Origin: Bacillus sp. UNC438CL73TsuS30
GTDB lineage: Bacteria > Bacillota > Bacilli > Bacillales > Cytobacillaceae
Direction of reading: 5' to 3'
DNA length: 64,000 nucleotides
Assembly: GCF_000482325.1 (NCBI RefSeq)
Contig: NZ_KI535295.1
Span: forward strand, 1,289,060-1,353,059
Position numbers and translations under genes: made by a program. The stretch's first letter is position 1, and every line of letters begins with the position of its first letter. Positions 44,003 through 53,323 of this stretch are shown piece by piece. The notes beneath the pieces are model-generated. The model did not search any database, was not told the origin of the DNA, and saw only the letters and a list, made by a program, of their open reading frames with translations.

Positions 44003-44186
44003 AAACATTAGTAGATTAAAAGTTTGCTGAGGCTGCCTTCTTTTTTTGAATTAAAGTGCAGGAGCTTCCAATAAAGTTTTTCACATTTGCTAATTTCCCT
44101 TTATTTAGTTACCTTATTTTTTACAATTTCATTTATTAAAAAGTACACAAACAAAAATCATTTTAATTTATCATAAGAGGTTATCA

Positions 44187-44384
44187 ATGAAGTTATATAC
44201 ACTTAAACGGCAATTTAATGGATATAAAAAAGGAACACAATTTTACCTGATTACTGAATCAGAATTTATAGGGGTTAAAGAGTTTGTATTGAGAACGAAG
44301 GATTTAACGAATAGTATATCGATCAATGAAAGTGAACTTCTTAAGAATTTTATTTTCATAAAGGAAATCTTTTTTATCAAATGA
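44187..44384 (+). CDS. 65-residue hypothetical protein
   Basis: ATG 44187 with AGAGG upstream opens a small basic protein: a beta-rich start (LYTLKRQFNGYKKGTQFYLI) and a helical end. I have no firm family name. Moderate support only. Confidence 0.5.
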   Translation: MKLYTLKRQFNGYKKGTQFYLITESEFIGVKEFVLRTKDLTNSISINESELLKNFIFIKEIFFIK

Positions 44385-44564
44385 AAGGCACCGAATAGGG
44401 AAGTAAATAGGAAGAATATCAAAGGGGTAAAAATTGTTATAGACGAGGACTAACGCTCATTGTACGAACATTTTTTGAAATAAGGATCTGGATTTTTTCT
44501 TATTTCACAAGGCGGATTGTAAAATATTGTTTTTAAACTATTGGGTTCCTTTCATTAAAAAACT

Positions 44565-44590
44565 GGCTGCAAAAAATGCAGTCTTTTTCT
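44565..44590 (+). terminator. terminator-like hairpin in the gap 44385-44792
   Basis: GGCTGCA/TGCAGTC stem followed by a TTTTT run. Nothing else recognised in this gap. Confidence 0.55.
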
Positions 44591-44792
44591 TATTCGATTA
44601 ACATGGCAGTATATTCGGAGAAGAGTAAAAGCTCCTTTATGTCGCTTATGTGCCAAACTGTGAAAAAAGAGTCAGGTTTCCCCACTAATCATTTAGCTTA
44701 TCTAATTTTTTAATCTCGGGAATTTATAGGAATTTATAAAAGTTTTATAGATATATTTAGAAAGTCAGTTTTTAAAGGGGAGGGGTTTCTAA

Positions 44793-45335
44793 ATGGCAAA
44801 ATTGATATATCATATTGCAATTACACTTGACAATTTTATTGCAGATTTGAATGGAGTAGCTGACGATTCTATATTTTTAAATCAGGGTGATCATGTTACA
44901 GATTTCATTTCCGATATTCAACAATATGATGCGGTATTAATGGGGGGAAAAACATATGAATACGGCTTTCAATTCGGTCTTAAGCCGGGTGAGCCTAGCC
45001 CATATAAGTTGAAGCATTATATTTTCTCAAATTCAATGCAGTTTGAATCAAACGATGAAGTGAAATTAATTAATAATAACGCGGTAAGCTTTATTCAAGA
45101 ACTCAAAATGAAGGAAGATGGAAAGTTGTGGCTCTGTGGGGGAGGTAAATTGGCGGGTTCATTAATTCAACATAAACTTATTGATCAAATAGTCTTAAAA
45201 GTTAACCCTGTAATGATTGGCACGGGGATACCTCTATTTGGCAGTGTTAAACCTCGTTTAAATATGGAATTAGTTGACATGAAACAGTATGCGAACGGAG
45301 TCCTTAAATCAACGTATAATATCATTTATTCATAG
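44793..45335 (+). CDS. RibD C-terminal / DHFR-like reductase
   Basis: A 180-residue member of the same superfamily as the first gene of the window. ITLDNFIADLNG at the start, VLMGGKTYEYGF, WLCGGGKLAGSLI and VNPVMIGTGIPLF are visible. Ribosome site GGGGAGGGG. The two copies differ too much to be a local duplication. Redox substrate unknown. Confidence 0.85.
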   Translation: MAKLIYHIAITLDNFIADLNGVADDSIFLNQGDHVTDFISDIQQYDAVLMGGKTYEYGFQFGLKPGEPSPYKLKHYIFSNSMQFESNDEVKLINNNAVSFIQELKMKEDGKLWLCGGGKLAGSLIQHKLIDQIVLKVNPVMIGTGIPLFGSVKPRLNMELVDMKQYANGVLKSTYNIIYS

Positions 45336-45401
45336 CAATAAAGGGGAAAATCAAGTGTTAATTAATCCCTTAGTTATTAAAATATAGAGAGGAGTAAGAA
45401 T

Positions 45402-45857
45402 ATGGAATTACAAACAGAAAGACTTAAAATCGTTCCGTGTACAGATGAATTATTATCAACGATTTCAACAGAAGAATACAAAATAGGTCCTCATATAAAG
45501 ATGTTTTTGGAGAAACTTAGAGAGGATTCTACTCAATTAGGTTGGGGTGTATGGCTAGTTATCAATAGAGAAAACAATACGATTATTGGTGATATTGGAT
45601 TTAAAGGTAAACCTAATTCAGAAAATACGGTTGAAGTAGGATATGGAATTATTCCTTCGGCACAAAACAAAGGCTATGCAACTGAAGCCGTAAATAAAAT
45701 TACTCATTGGGCGTTTACAAATGTTGATGTAGATAAAGTAATTGCTGAGTGCCTACATGATAATATTCCATCCATTAAAGTGTTAGAAAAGTTGAATATG
45801 AATAAAATTGGAACAGTGAATGATATGTTAAAATGGGAATTAAAAAAGGTGAGATGA
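45402..45857 (+). CDS. GNAT acetyltransferase (RimJ/RimL-like)
   Basis: A 151-residue GNAT. It opens with LQTERLKIVPCTDELL, has GDIGFKGKP and VEVGYGIIPSAQNKGYATEAVN (the acetyl-CoA site) and ends with HDNIPSIKVLEKLNM, all typical of RimJ/RimL-type enzymes that acetylate protein N-termini or small molecules. GAGAGGAG precedes the ATG. Substrate unknown. Confidence 0.87.
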   Translation: MELQTERLKIVPCTDELLSTISTEEYKIGPHIKMFLEKLREDSTQLGWGVWLVINRENNTIIGDIGFKGKPNSENTVEVGYGIIPSAQNKGYATEAVNKITHWAFTNVDVDKVIAECLHDNIPSIKVLEKLNMNKIGTVNDMLKWELKKVR

Positions 45858-45896
45858 GCTTAATTTAATCATTTTAATAATTTGAGCTAAATATTG

Positions 45897-45953
45897 AAAG
45901 AGCAAGGAATTTTGTGAAGGATGTAATCTAAGGTGAATTTTCCCTTGCTCTTA
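45897..45953 (+). terminator. long inverted repeat after the GNAT gene
   Basis: AAGAGCAAGG and CCTTGCTCTT pair around a 35-base loop, 40 bases after the GNAT stop. Confidence 0.45.
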
Positions 45954-46134
45954 TATTAGTTTTCACTATTTGTATACCTTATTATACAAAAAATAGAAAT
46001 TGATCTTTTCTTTCATTTTAATAGAAATTAATTTAAATACTTTGATTGATGTGTTCTGTATTGTAAGAACGCTTTTACTATCGGGGGCAGGTTGATTAAA
46101 AAGAAAAATTAATTCTATCCAATGAATATAATTC

Positions 46135-46290
46135 TTAAAAGAATCTGCGTCTTCTTCTTTCAATTTCGATTGCGATACGTCTTCGTCTCTCTATCTCAAT
46201 TTCGATTTCAATACGTCTTCTTCTCTCTATCTCGATTTCAACTTCAATAGGGAGAAACCTTCTTCTAAAGCCGTCAGGGAAAAAAACCAT
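46135..46290 (-). CDS. 51-residue Ile-Glu / poly-Arg repeat protein
   Basis: ATG 46290 with AGGAGG 11 bases upstream encodes a protein made almost entirely of alternating Ile/Val-Glu runs and blocks of four or five Arg. After FFPDGFRRRFLP come EVEIEIERRRR, IEIEIEIERRRR and IAIEIERRRRR. The alternating hydrophobic/acidic runs favour amphipathic beta strands, with Arg blocks as charged turns or joints, so self-assembly is plausible. It lies 80 bases downstream of a YjcZ-type spore gene on the same strand. I do not recognise a family. Confidence 0.7.
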   Translation of the reverse strand: MVFFPDGFRRRFLPIEVEIEIERRRRIEIEIEIERRRRIAIEIERRRRRFF

Positions 46291-46369
46291 GTGTAATTCA
46301 ACCTCCTATCGTTTCAGTAGTCTAGACAAAGGGACAGATTCAAATCAACCTGCTCTTAGTTTCGTACAT

Positions 46370-46459
46370 TTAGTAGCCCATAAAAGAAGTTCCGACAATG
46401 ATAAGGAGAATGAACAATACCACGATTAATGTAAAAGACATACTTAATCCGTCACCCAT
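46370..46459 (-). CDS. YjcZ-family sporulation mini-protein
   Basis: A 29-residue protein: MGDGLSMS, then the helix FTLIVVLFILLIIVGTSF, ending Met-Gly-Tyr. The helix is nearly identical to that of the protein at 25328-25420. AGGTGATAT precedes the ATG. Probably expressed in sporulation, as in relatives. Confidence 0.88.
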   Translation of the reverse strand: MGDGLSMSFTLIVVLFILLIIVGTSFMGY

Positions 46460-46927
46460 GTATATCACCTCCAGTACCTATTGGGTTATCTGAGGAAAGA
46501 ATACTTTCCTCTATTTATATATATATTTCTTTGGACAAGTTTTGGTTAGACGATAATCATCATATTTCGACAAAATCTGCAAAATACTTAATCTTAAAAA
46601 TAAAAAAGCGTCTGCAATTCATGCAAACGGCCTAGTGGAGGGGACAGGTTAGTTGGACAACACGTTAGGTCAAATAAATGCACTAATTGCCAGTTTAGTC
46701 TAATAAGACTCGATGGTAAAAATGATTCGAACAGTAATGGTAGAGTTAATCCTTTTCCAGAGACACATATGTGATGACTCCCTTTATCCCGGTATAGGAG
46801 TAGATACAGTTCATTTATTGTTCGTATATTACATTCGTATTTTTTATTACTATTTCAACATTTGTCCAAGCGCTCTTTTATATCCTGAATATAGTATGGT
46901 ACATGCTTTGAAAGTGAGGAGATTATT

Positions 46928-47476
46928 TTGTTAGATAGTCGAAATGAACCCGGTTGGACGGATATGAGTGGAGCAACTCAACCGAATAATGATGGATTTG
47001 GCTCAGACTCTCACTCAAGAGACCGAGTTTTTGAAATTGTAGATTACCAAGCAACACAACCGCGGAATAACACGAATGATGCCAACCCCCAACCTATTCC
47101 CCACAGTCCAAATCGTCTAACACTTGCAACTCTCATTGTAACTATTCCGAACAGCTTTCATAAAAGAAACAATAGCGTTGAATTGATTGCCACCGTAGAT
47201 GTAGAAGGTATCACAGAAACATCGCAATTAAAATTTCGTATTTTTCGCAATGGTTCTCAAATTTTTGAAGCGCAGGCGGGAGTTGAATCAGATCCTTCAT
47301 CAGAATTATTTTATCTAGAAACATTCCAAGCAATTGATACAAATGTAAGAGCTGGAGCTCATACGTACATGCTTACAGTTGAAAATGCGACACCATGTAC
47401 GGAAGCAGCTGTAGTTGGTCCAATCTCGTTTAGCGCGTTAGCAATTGAAAGGAAATCTGATAAATCCGACTATTAA
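46928..47476 (+). CDS. exosporium/spore-surface protein, ExsC-like
   Basis: A 182-residue protein starting at TTG behind GTGAGGAG. The disordered N-terminus contains EIVDYQATQPRNN, which resembles the opening of the exosporium protein ExsC. A beta-rich domain follows (LATLIVTIPNSFHKRNNSVELIATVDVEG region and LKFRIFRNGSQIFEAQ) like other spore-surface proteins. Neighbouring YjcZ-type and Arg-repeat genes support a spore role. The ExsC assignment rests on the short motif and context. The gap before it (46460-46927) shows nothing else clear. Confidence 0.65.
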   Translation: MLDSRNEPGWTDMSGATQPNNDGFGSDSHSRDRVFEIVDYQATQPRNNTNDANPQPIPHSPNRLTLATLIVTIPNSFHKRNNSVELIATVDVEGITETSQLKFRIFRNGSQIFEAQAGVESDPSSELFYLETFQAIDTNVRAGAHTYMLTVENATPCTEAAVVGPISFSALAIERKSDKSDY

Positions 47477-47714
47477 AAGTCAATATCGAAATTAACGAGT
47501 AATATAAAAAGTAGAGTCAATTAACTAAATGGTCCTTTCTTGAAGACTGGCTGCCACAAAAGGCAGCCATTTGTGATTGGATTAACGACTAGTGTAGGTG
47601 AAAACCTATATAGGTGTAAAGGATTTAAAGGAAACGATGTAGAATTACATATTTTTAGACATTTCATTTCGTTAACCAAAAAAATTACTAGTGACTTTAT
47701 AGGAGGAAGAGTAG

Positions 47715-48233
47715 ATGGAAATGAAATATCCAATTGGAACATTTCAATATAATGGTGAGATTACTAACAACATTACAAAGGATTGGATAAATGAGATGGA
47801 AAGTTTACCAAGATTATTACGAGATGCTGTAAAAGACTTAGATAATGAACAGCTTAATACACCTTATCGTTCGGGGGGGTGGACTGTTCGACAAGTAATA
47901 CATCACCTTGCGGATAGTCATATGAATGCCTACGTTCGCTTTAAATTGGCTCTTACAGAAGAAAAGCCTGTGATTAAGACATATGACGAAACTAAATGGG
48001 CGGAACTTTCTGATTATACATTACCAATTGATATTTCACTCTCACTGCTCGAAGCATTACACCAACGCTGGACAAGCCTTTTACGTAGTCTAAGTCCAAC
48101 TGATATGGAAAAGGCATTTATCCACCCAGATTCGGGTGAAGTTTCAGTAGGTAAAAATATAGGAATCTACGCTTGGCACGGGCGACATCATCTTGCACAT
48201 ATTACTTCTTTGTGTAATCGTAAGGGCTGGTAA
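47715..48233 (+). CDS. YfiT/BstA-like DinB-superfamily bacillithiol transferase
   Basis: A 172-residue four-helix protein. The metal site is seen in [18 protein letters not shown] and [13 protein letters not shown], giving the three His ligands of YfiT/BstA. BstA-type proteins use zinc to couple bacillithiol to electrophiles such as antibiotics; B. subtilis YfiT is the structural model. TAGGAGGAAG precedes the ATG. More similar to YfiT than the DinB protein at 25765. Confidence 0.87.
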   Translation: MEMKYPIGTFQYNGEITNNITKDWINEMESLPRLLRDAVKDLDNEQLNTPYRSGGWTVRQVIHHLADSHMNAYVRFKLALTEEKPVIKTYDETKWAELSDYTLPIDISLSLLEALHQRWTSLLRSLSPTDMEKAFIHPDSGEVSVGKNIGIYAWHGRHHLAHITSLCNRKGW

Positions 48234-48600
48234 TCGACTTTGTGAACGATTACACTTAGAGTAACGGGGGCAAGAGTTAAAGGTTAACATTTATAGGAAC
48301 ACCAAGCGTATACGCTGTAACTAGTTTGAACTGATGCCTTTACGAATCAATATGCCAGTTATAATAAGGTGAATAGTTCATCACCACATAAACTCCTTTC
48401 AAGGAAAAAAACAGTATAGTGTATGTAATGTGTTTATGTAATGCTCCTCAAAACAGAATCCTATATGTTTTTTTTGATTCCTTTTAATATAAACTTCACC
48501 TTTGACCCTGAGAAATAAAAACTTGACGATGATAAATGTTTTCGTTAATCTTAATATCCCATGTTTCCATCATTGAGTAAAGAGGTGGCGAAATTATAGG

Positions 48601-50907
48601 ATGAGTGCCAAAGATCAAGTGTCTGTCCGGGACCATAAAGATTACCAAGATGAAGTCGAGCGTTTAGAGTTTACGAAGGAATACATACGAACGGTATTAG
48701 AAATCTCAAAAGGAAATAAAGAATTCTTCGTTGAAAACATGAAGCAAGCGCTTGCTGAACTAGATGACAAAGAGAGTAGTGCAAGTTACACAGACCTACT
48801 CGCAAATGCACGGTTTCTTGAACTGGCACAAAGTGAACTGAAAAGATTAGAAAGTGTGGTAGGCAAGCCTTATTTTTCAAGAATCGATTTTACAAGTAAT
48901 AGCACAAAAAAGGAAGAAAACCTGTACATTGGTAAAGTGTCCTTGTTTGACCGTGTGACACAACAGCCGATCATCGTGGATTGGCGGTCGCCAATTGCCA
49001 ATGTGTACTATGACGGCCGGTTGGGAGATGTTTCGTATGAAGCTTATGGGGAGACACAAACCGGTTACTTGTCCTTAAAAAGGCAGTATGAAATTGTCGA
49101 TGGATTATTAAAAGAAATCCGTGACATCGATTTGACCACACACGATGAACTCTTACAAAAATCATTGTCAGGGAAAGCAGACAATCGCTTAACGGAAATC
49201 GTTGCGACCATTCAAAACGAGCAAAACGAAGTAATCCGGGCATCGCTGAAACAACCTATCATTGTTCAAGGGGCTGCGGGAAGCGGGAAGACAACAATCG
49301 CACTCCATAGAATATCCTACTTTCTTTATTCCTTTGGTTATCAATTTCCTCCAGAAAAACTCATGATTCTCGCACCAAACCGATTATTTATCGATTATAT
49401 ATCTGCCGTTTTACCAGAACTCGGCGTCAACAAAATCAACCAAACCACCTTTATTGATTTCATGAAAGCTTCCTTAGGGCAGAAAATAAAACTGATGTCT
49501 CCTACTACAAAGCTGATGAAACTTATAGAAGGAAAAGGAGCATCAAAATCCATCCAATGGATGTCCAGTTATAAGGGATCCCTTGAATTTAAAGAAGCAA
49601 TCGATGGGTATTTAAATGAATTGGAAGTAAGTCTTGCTCCTACAGAAGATTTTATCGTGGAAAAATCAATTCTTCTGAAGGGACAAAATCTCAAACGACT
49701 ATTTTTAAAAGAATATACGTACTTACCAATCTATAAAAGGATTGCGAAAATAAAATCCTTGTTAGAAAGTGACTTAAAAACGAAAAAAGCCATCATCAAA
49801 ACCAAACTCAACACGAAATATGATGATGCGTTAGATCGGGCTCTATATAGCAGGAGGATTGACACAGAAAAAAGAAAGCAAAAAGTTGTTGACCTCATGG
49901 ACATGAAAAAACAAAGAATTGCTCAGGTGGAGAAAGAAGCGAAGACAGCGGTAAAAAAGTATATGGAACAGTTTGTGATGAAAGATGTTTTCACTTTGTA
50001 CAAGGAAATGATGTCTTCACCTGAAATCCTAAAAAAGCATTCCACCAATCTGACCGATCAAGAATGTAAGGTTTTAAGTCAGTTTTGTCAGCGGATTTTT
50101 GATCGCGGGGCCTACGAACTCGAGGACTTAGCACCGTTATTTTATTTGAAAGCAAAACTAGAAGGCATCGATGAAAAATACAAAATGCGCAGTATCTTCA
50201 TCGATGAAGCGCAGGATTACAGCTATTTTCAATTTGCAGCCTTAAAAGAAGGCTTCGAAACCGATTTGTTTACGATTGTCGGAGATTTAGCACAAGGAAT
50301 TCATTCTTATCGCGGCTTGAATAGCTGGGAACCAGTTTTGAAAGAGGTCTTTCCCAATGCTAATTATCAGGCGTTACAAAAAAGCTATCGAACCACTGTT
50401 GAAATTATGAATTTGGCCAATGATATTCTGAAGTTGCTTAACAAGGACTTGCCAAAGGTTGAACCCGTTATTCGGCATGGCCAAAAACCATGGTTTAAAA
50501 CGATTAATCCTGCTAATCTTGACCAGGTGAGGTTGCAACTGGAACAGGATATTTCTTCACTTAAAGAGGAAGATCTGAACTCTATTGCGATCATTGGTCG
50601 TACAGACAAAGAATCCCAAAGAATCCATGCGATCCTTGAAAAAAGTCAGCTTCCGATTCAATTGCTAGAGGGAAAAGAAGATATGAAGAAGGGGCATGTA
50701 GTGATTGTACCTTCGTATTTATCGAAGGGCTTGGAGTTTGATGCAGTTATGGTTATATGCTTGGAGGAGCCATTCTCTAGAGTAGATTTAGACATTAAAT
50801 TGCTGTATGTGGCGATGACAAGACCGATGCATCGGTTGTATTTGTATGGGAGAGAGCGATCGGATTTTTTATTAGATTGTGCTTCTGAATCACATTTTGA
50901 TTCTTAA
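48601..50907 (+). CDS. helD: HelD, RNA polymerase recycling helicase-like factor
   Basis: A 768-residue UvrD/Rep-like superfamily 1 protein. A coiled-coil N-terminus (about 1-90) and a DWRSPIANVYYDG segment precede the motor. Walker A is GAAGSGKTT (224-232), the DEAQD box is in IFIDEAQDYSYFQ, and later motifs are KSYRTTVEIMNLAN and YLSKGLEFDAVMV. HelD removes stalled RNA polymerase from nucleic acid using ATP, and some forms protect against rifampicin. GAGGTGG precedes the ATG; a clear terminator follows. Confidence 0.93.
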   Translation: MSAKDQVSVRDHKDYQDEVERLEFTKEYIRTVLEISKGNKEFFVENMKQALAELDDKESSASYTDLLANARFLELAQSELKRLESVVGKPYFSRIDFTSNSTKKEENLYIGKVSLFDRVTQQPIIVDWRSPIANVYYDGRLGDVSYEAYGETQTGYLSLKRQYEIVDGLLKEIRDIDLTTHDELLQKSLSGKADNRLTEIVATIQNEQNEVIRASLKQPIIVQGAAGSGKTTIALHRISYFLYSFGYQFPPEKLMILAPNRLFIDYISAVLPELGVNKINQTTFIDFMKASLGQKIKLMSPTTKLMKLIEGKGASKSIQWMSSYKGSLEFKEAIDGYLNELEVSLAPTEDFIVEKSILLKGQNLKRLFLKEYTYLPIYKRIAKIKSLLESDLKTKKAIIKTKLNTKYDDALDRALYSRRIDTEKRKQKVVDLMDMKKQRIAQVEKEAKTAVKKYMEQFVMKDVFTLYKEMMSSPEILKKHSTNLTDQECKVLSQFCQRIFDRGAYELEDLAPLFYLKAKLEGIDEKYKMRSIFIDEAQDYSYFQFAALKEGFETDLFTIVGDLAQGIHSYRGLNSWEPVLKEVFPNANYQALQKSYRTTVEIMNLANDILKLLNKDLPKVEPVIRHGQKPWFKTINPANLDQVRLQLEQDISSLKEEDLNSIAIIGRTDKESQRIHAILEKSQLPIQLLEGKEDMKKGHVVIVPSYLSKGLEFDAVMVICLEEPFSRVDLDIKLLYVAMTRPMHRLYLYGRERSDFLLDCASESHFDS

Positions 50908-50908
50908 C

Positions 50909-50956
50909 AAGTGCCAGGTACCTTCCTGTAAACTAGATGGTGCCTGGCGCTTTTTT
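50909..50956 (+). terminator. helD terminator
   Basis: GTGCCAGGTACC pairs with GGTGCCTGGCGC, followed by TTTTTT. Confidence 0.85.
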
Positions 50957-51004
50957 GTGTGAAAACGATTCGTATTTGGAAAACTGTAGGAGCAAAAAAC
51001 ATTA

Positions 51005-51292
51005 CCTGTCCGAAACCAAGTCTGATTCGGACAAGCCAAGCTAGGAAAAATAAAATCCAGTCTAAATGCGGGTCGCATTCGGACAACGGAAAGATCAAAA
51101 AAACAAAACCTGTCCGAAACCAAGTCTGATTCGGACAAGCCAAGCTAGGAAAAATAAAATCCAGTCTAAATGCGGGTCGCATTCGGACAACGGAAGGATC
51201 AAAAAAACAAAACCTGTCCGAAACCAAGTCCCATTCGGACAAGTTAAGCCAAGAAAAGGAAATCCAGTCTAAATGCTGGCCCGATTCGGACA
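51005..51292. repeat. tandem array 4: nearly three 104-bp units
   Basis: CCTGTCCGAAACCAAGTC starts at 51005, 51109 and 51213, exactly 104 bp apart. Each unit contains TGTCCGAA and two TTCGGACA copies, able to form hairpins, and the inner block CCAGTCTAAATG. The first two units are almost identical. It lies between convergent helD and the NERD gene, and its core matches array 1. Confidence 0.9.
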
Positions 51293-51385
51293 CCAATCGG
51301 AGCAAAAAGAAAGCCATTGTCTATATCAACTCAAGTCCAAAAAAACTCAAGCTTGAAGTTTTACAAAAAAGGAATATTACTATAT

Positions 51386-52294
51386 TTATTTATAATAAGT
51401 ATTCCTTGTCGTACCAAACGTAGTATAATTTTTCTTTAAAACTCGGCAGAACGTCTTTTTATTTAAATCTACATTGCACCACTCATATATGCTGTTAGTG
51501 GTAATTGTTCTTTCTGGAAAAAGCAATTTAAATTCCTTCACATTCCGCAAAATGCCTTCTTCAATCTTTTCATGTTCTCCACATTTTCTGCATACAAAGT
51601 CATTATTATTAATAAAAACAAAAAAGGAATTACAATCCTTACAATACACTCCTTTTTGCACTTGATCATAGGAAAATTGCGGCAATATCGTATATGGATT
51701 TTTAGTTTGATGTAATGAAATCAATGTTTGTGCTAGTTTCTTGTACCCATCATTTAACGTGGATGAAGTTTTATTCAAATTAAATATAAAACGATTTATC
51801 TGGGTTGGAAAAATAATGGGTTGATCCATTGGGGCTTGGTATAAGGTGAATTCAGGATTGATAAAGATTACGAAGGGATCGACAAGGTAATTTTGCTTGA
51901 GGTTTTGAAGGAGTTGGCTGAAAAGAGTTGTGCTTCTTTTTAACTGGTCTACCGGATTCTTATATTGACGACCAGTTTTCACCGCGAAAAGTTTGTCTGA
52001 ATCTAAGTAACAATCACCCTCAAAATTCTTTATATCCAATAAGTGAATAACTCCCTTTGAAATAATCAATGAATCAATTTGAAAATAGGAATTGTTTACT
52101 TTAAGTAATAAGTCATTGATGATATACCTTTCTTCTTGAAGGTTCTCTATCATCCGGTCAAATTTTACTTCCCCTTCATAACCTTTTTCGAGATTTAAAT
52201 AATGGGACTTTTGCTCATGGGTTAACTCCATTCTAGTGTTCAAATATCGCAAAACGAGTAATTCATCTGATTCATTTCGACCTTTAAGTAACAT
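51386..52294 (-). CDS. NERD-domain (nuclease-related) protein
   Basis: A 302-residue protein. A helical N-terminus precedes the NERD domain: KGYEGEVKFDRMI, then FQIDSLIISKGVIHLLDIKNFEG with the Asp and Lys of a restriction-endonuclease-like core (D...IKNF). The C-terminus has a zinc-binding pair, YCKDCNSFF and CRKCGEHEKI. NERD is linked to DNA processing, but no target is known. Ribosome site AAAGGAAG fits ATG 52294. Confidence 0.87.
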   Translation of the reverse strand: MLLKGRNESDELLVLRYLNTRMELTHEQKSHYLNLEKGYEGEVKFDRMIENLQEERYIINDLLLKVNNSYFQIDSLIISKGVIHLLDIKNFEGDCYLDSDKLFAVKTGRQYKNPVDQLKRSTTLFSQLLQNLKQNYLVDPFVIFINPEFTLYQAPMDQPIIFPTQINRFIFNLNKTSSTLNDGYKKLAQTLISLHQTKNPYTILPQFSYDQVQKGVYCKDCNSFFVFINNNDFVCRKCGEHEKIEEGILRNVKEFKLLFPERTITTNSIYEWCNVDLNKKTFCRVLKKNYTTFGTTRNTYYK

Positions 52295-52443
52295 AAGACA
52301 CTTCCTTTCTTATACTCTAAGCTTATTTTATAATAAATTATAAAGATTCTAATCAAGGAATATGAATATTCTGTTAAAAATAACAAGGCACCTGGTAACG
52401 ATTGATCATGAATGAACCTCAGATTTTGATACTAGGAGAGGTG

Positions 52444-52492
52444 AAAAGTGGCAGGCACAATCCATAAAATTGGATGATGTCTGCCACTTTTT
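52444..52492. terminator. hairpin between NERD and RibT-like genes
   Basis: AAAAGTGGCAG pairs with CTGCCACTTTT, with an inner AATCC/GGAT stem. It can act in both directions. Confidence 0.6.
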
Positions 52493-52545
52493 AAATAGAA
52501 GTTTTGTTTAAGGCTGGATGAATAATGATGAATGAAAATAGAGAA

Positions 52546-52932
52546 TTAGTTAGGCGCAGACATTAGTTTTTTCATATCATTCTGCAAATCCTCATTGCAT
52601 TTATGTAAAAAAGCTTCCGTGTTTTCAGTTGGAAGGATTGGCTTTAAAGGGTAGCGTCTTTTTAAAGCTTTAACCAAATGCTTGCCGAATCCTTGATTAC
52701 GATGAGCGGGATTTATGGCAATATGGTGCAATAGGATTTGGTTATTTTTAAACAATACACCAATCAGGCCAACAATACCTTCTTTTTCTTTCCAAAGATA
52801 GAGTGTTCGGTCTTTTTCTGTATCATATTCGTTTATAGTTTTCTTCAGGTTTTTAAGATCTTTTTCGCTCGGTATAAAAGATAAAAGTCCCATTGCAATT
52901 TTTTCATAGTTTTTTCTATATTTTACCAGCAA
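52546..52932 (-). CDS. RibT-like GNAT acetyltransferase
   Basis: A 128-residue GNAT closely resembling RibT of Bacillus: LVKYRKNYEKIAMGLLSF, IPSEKDLKNLKKTI, LYLWKEKEGIVGLIGV and HIAINPAHRNQGFGKHLV. RibT is normally in the riboflavin operon; here no rib genes are near, so this may be a paralogue. The start is taken as TTG 52932, spaced from GAGGG like the RibT start; the ATG at 52938 is too close to that site, and a longer reading to 52974 has no ribosome site. Confidence 0.78.
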   Translation of the reverse strand: MLVKYRKNYEKIAMGLLSFIPSEKDLKNLKKTINEYDTEKDRTLYLWKEKEGIVGLIGVLFKNNQILLHHIAINPAHRNQGFGKHLVKALKRRYPLKPILPTENTEAFLHKCNEDLQNDMKKLMSAPN

Positions 52933-53065
52933 ATCCATCCCTCGCTTATAAAAACTATACTTGACCTTATACAATCAAAATCTTTGAAAAGCTTAATCTT
53001 TTTTTCAGAATTATAACACAGCTATATATTACTTTCGTAATAATCACTTTACAATTCAATATCAG

Positions 53066-53284
53066 ATGGTTTACAGGAATTGGATTCCTTCGTTTCTTGG
53101 TTTCAGTTATCAAGATGAAAACCATCATCCCCACCAGGTTTGGTTCGAGAATTGTTCCAGTTTGCGCGTTAAACAAACCCTTGTGGAAAAATATAACATG
53201 CGTGGCATTGGGATTTGGCGGCTTGGACTAGAAGATCCTAAGTACTGGACGGTCATATCGGAGAAAATAAAAGTAAAAAAATAG
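53066..53284 (+). pseudogene. C-terminal remnant of a GH18 spore-wall glucosaminidase
   Basis: About 72 codons match the end of glycoside-hydrolase-18 proteins of the YaaH/SleL spore-lysin type: FSYQDENHHPHQVWFEN, then YNMRGIGIWRLGLEDPKYW. The catalytic DxxDxE segment and any LysM domains are missing, and there is no ribosome site before the first ATG. A truncated gene left by a deletion. Confidence 0.75.
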
Positions 53285-53323
53285 GGAGGGTATGATTTGC
53301 ATTAACAGTATGAATATCGCACA

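Noticed and set aside
45966-46163. Minus-strand 65-codon open frame
   Set aside because: Overlaps the end of the Arg-repeat gene in another frame, has no ribosome site and an unlikely composition.
46713-46934. Plus-strand 73-codon open frame before the ExsC-like gene
   Set aside because: No ribosome site, reads into the ribosome site and start of the next gene, and is rich in Tyr, Ile and Phe as expected of AT-rich non-coding DNA.
47540-47752. Plus-strand 70-codon open frame before the BstA-like gene
   Set aside because: No ribosome site, runs through the ribosome site and start of the real gene in a different frame.
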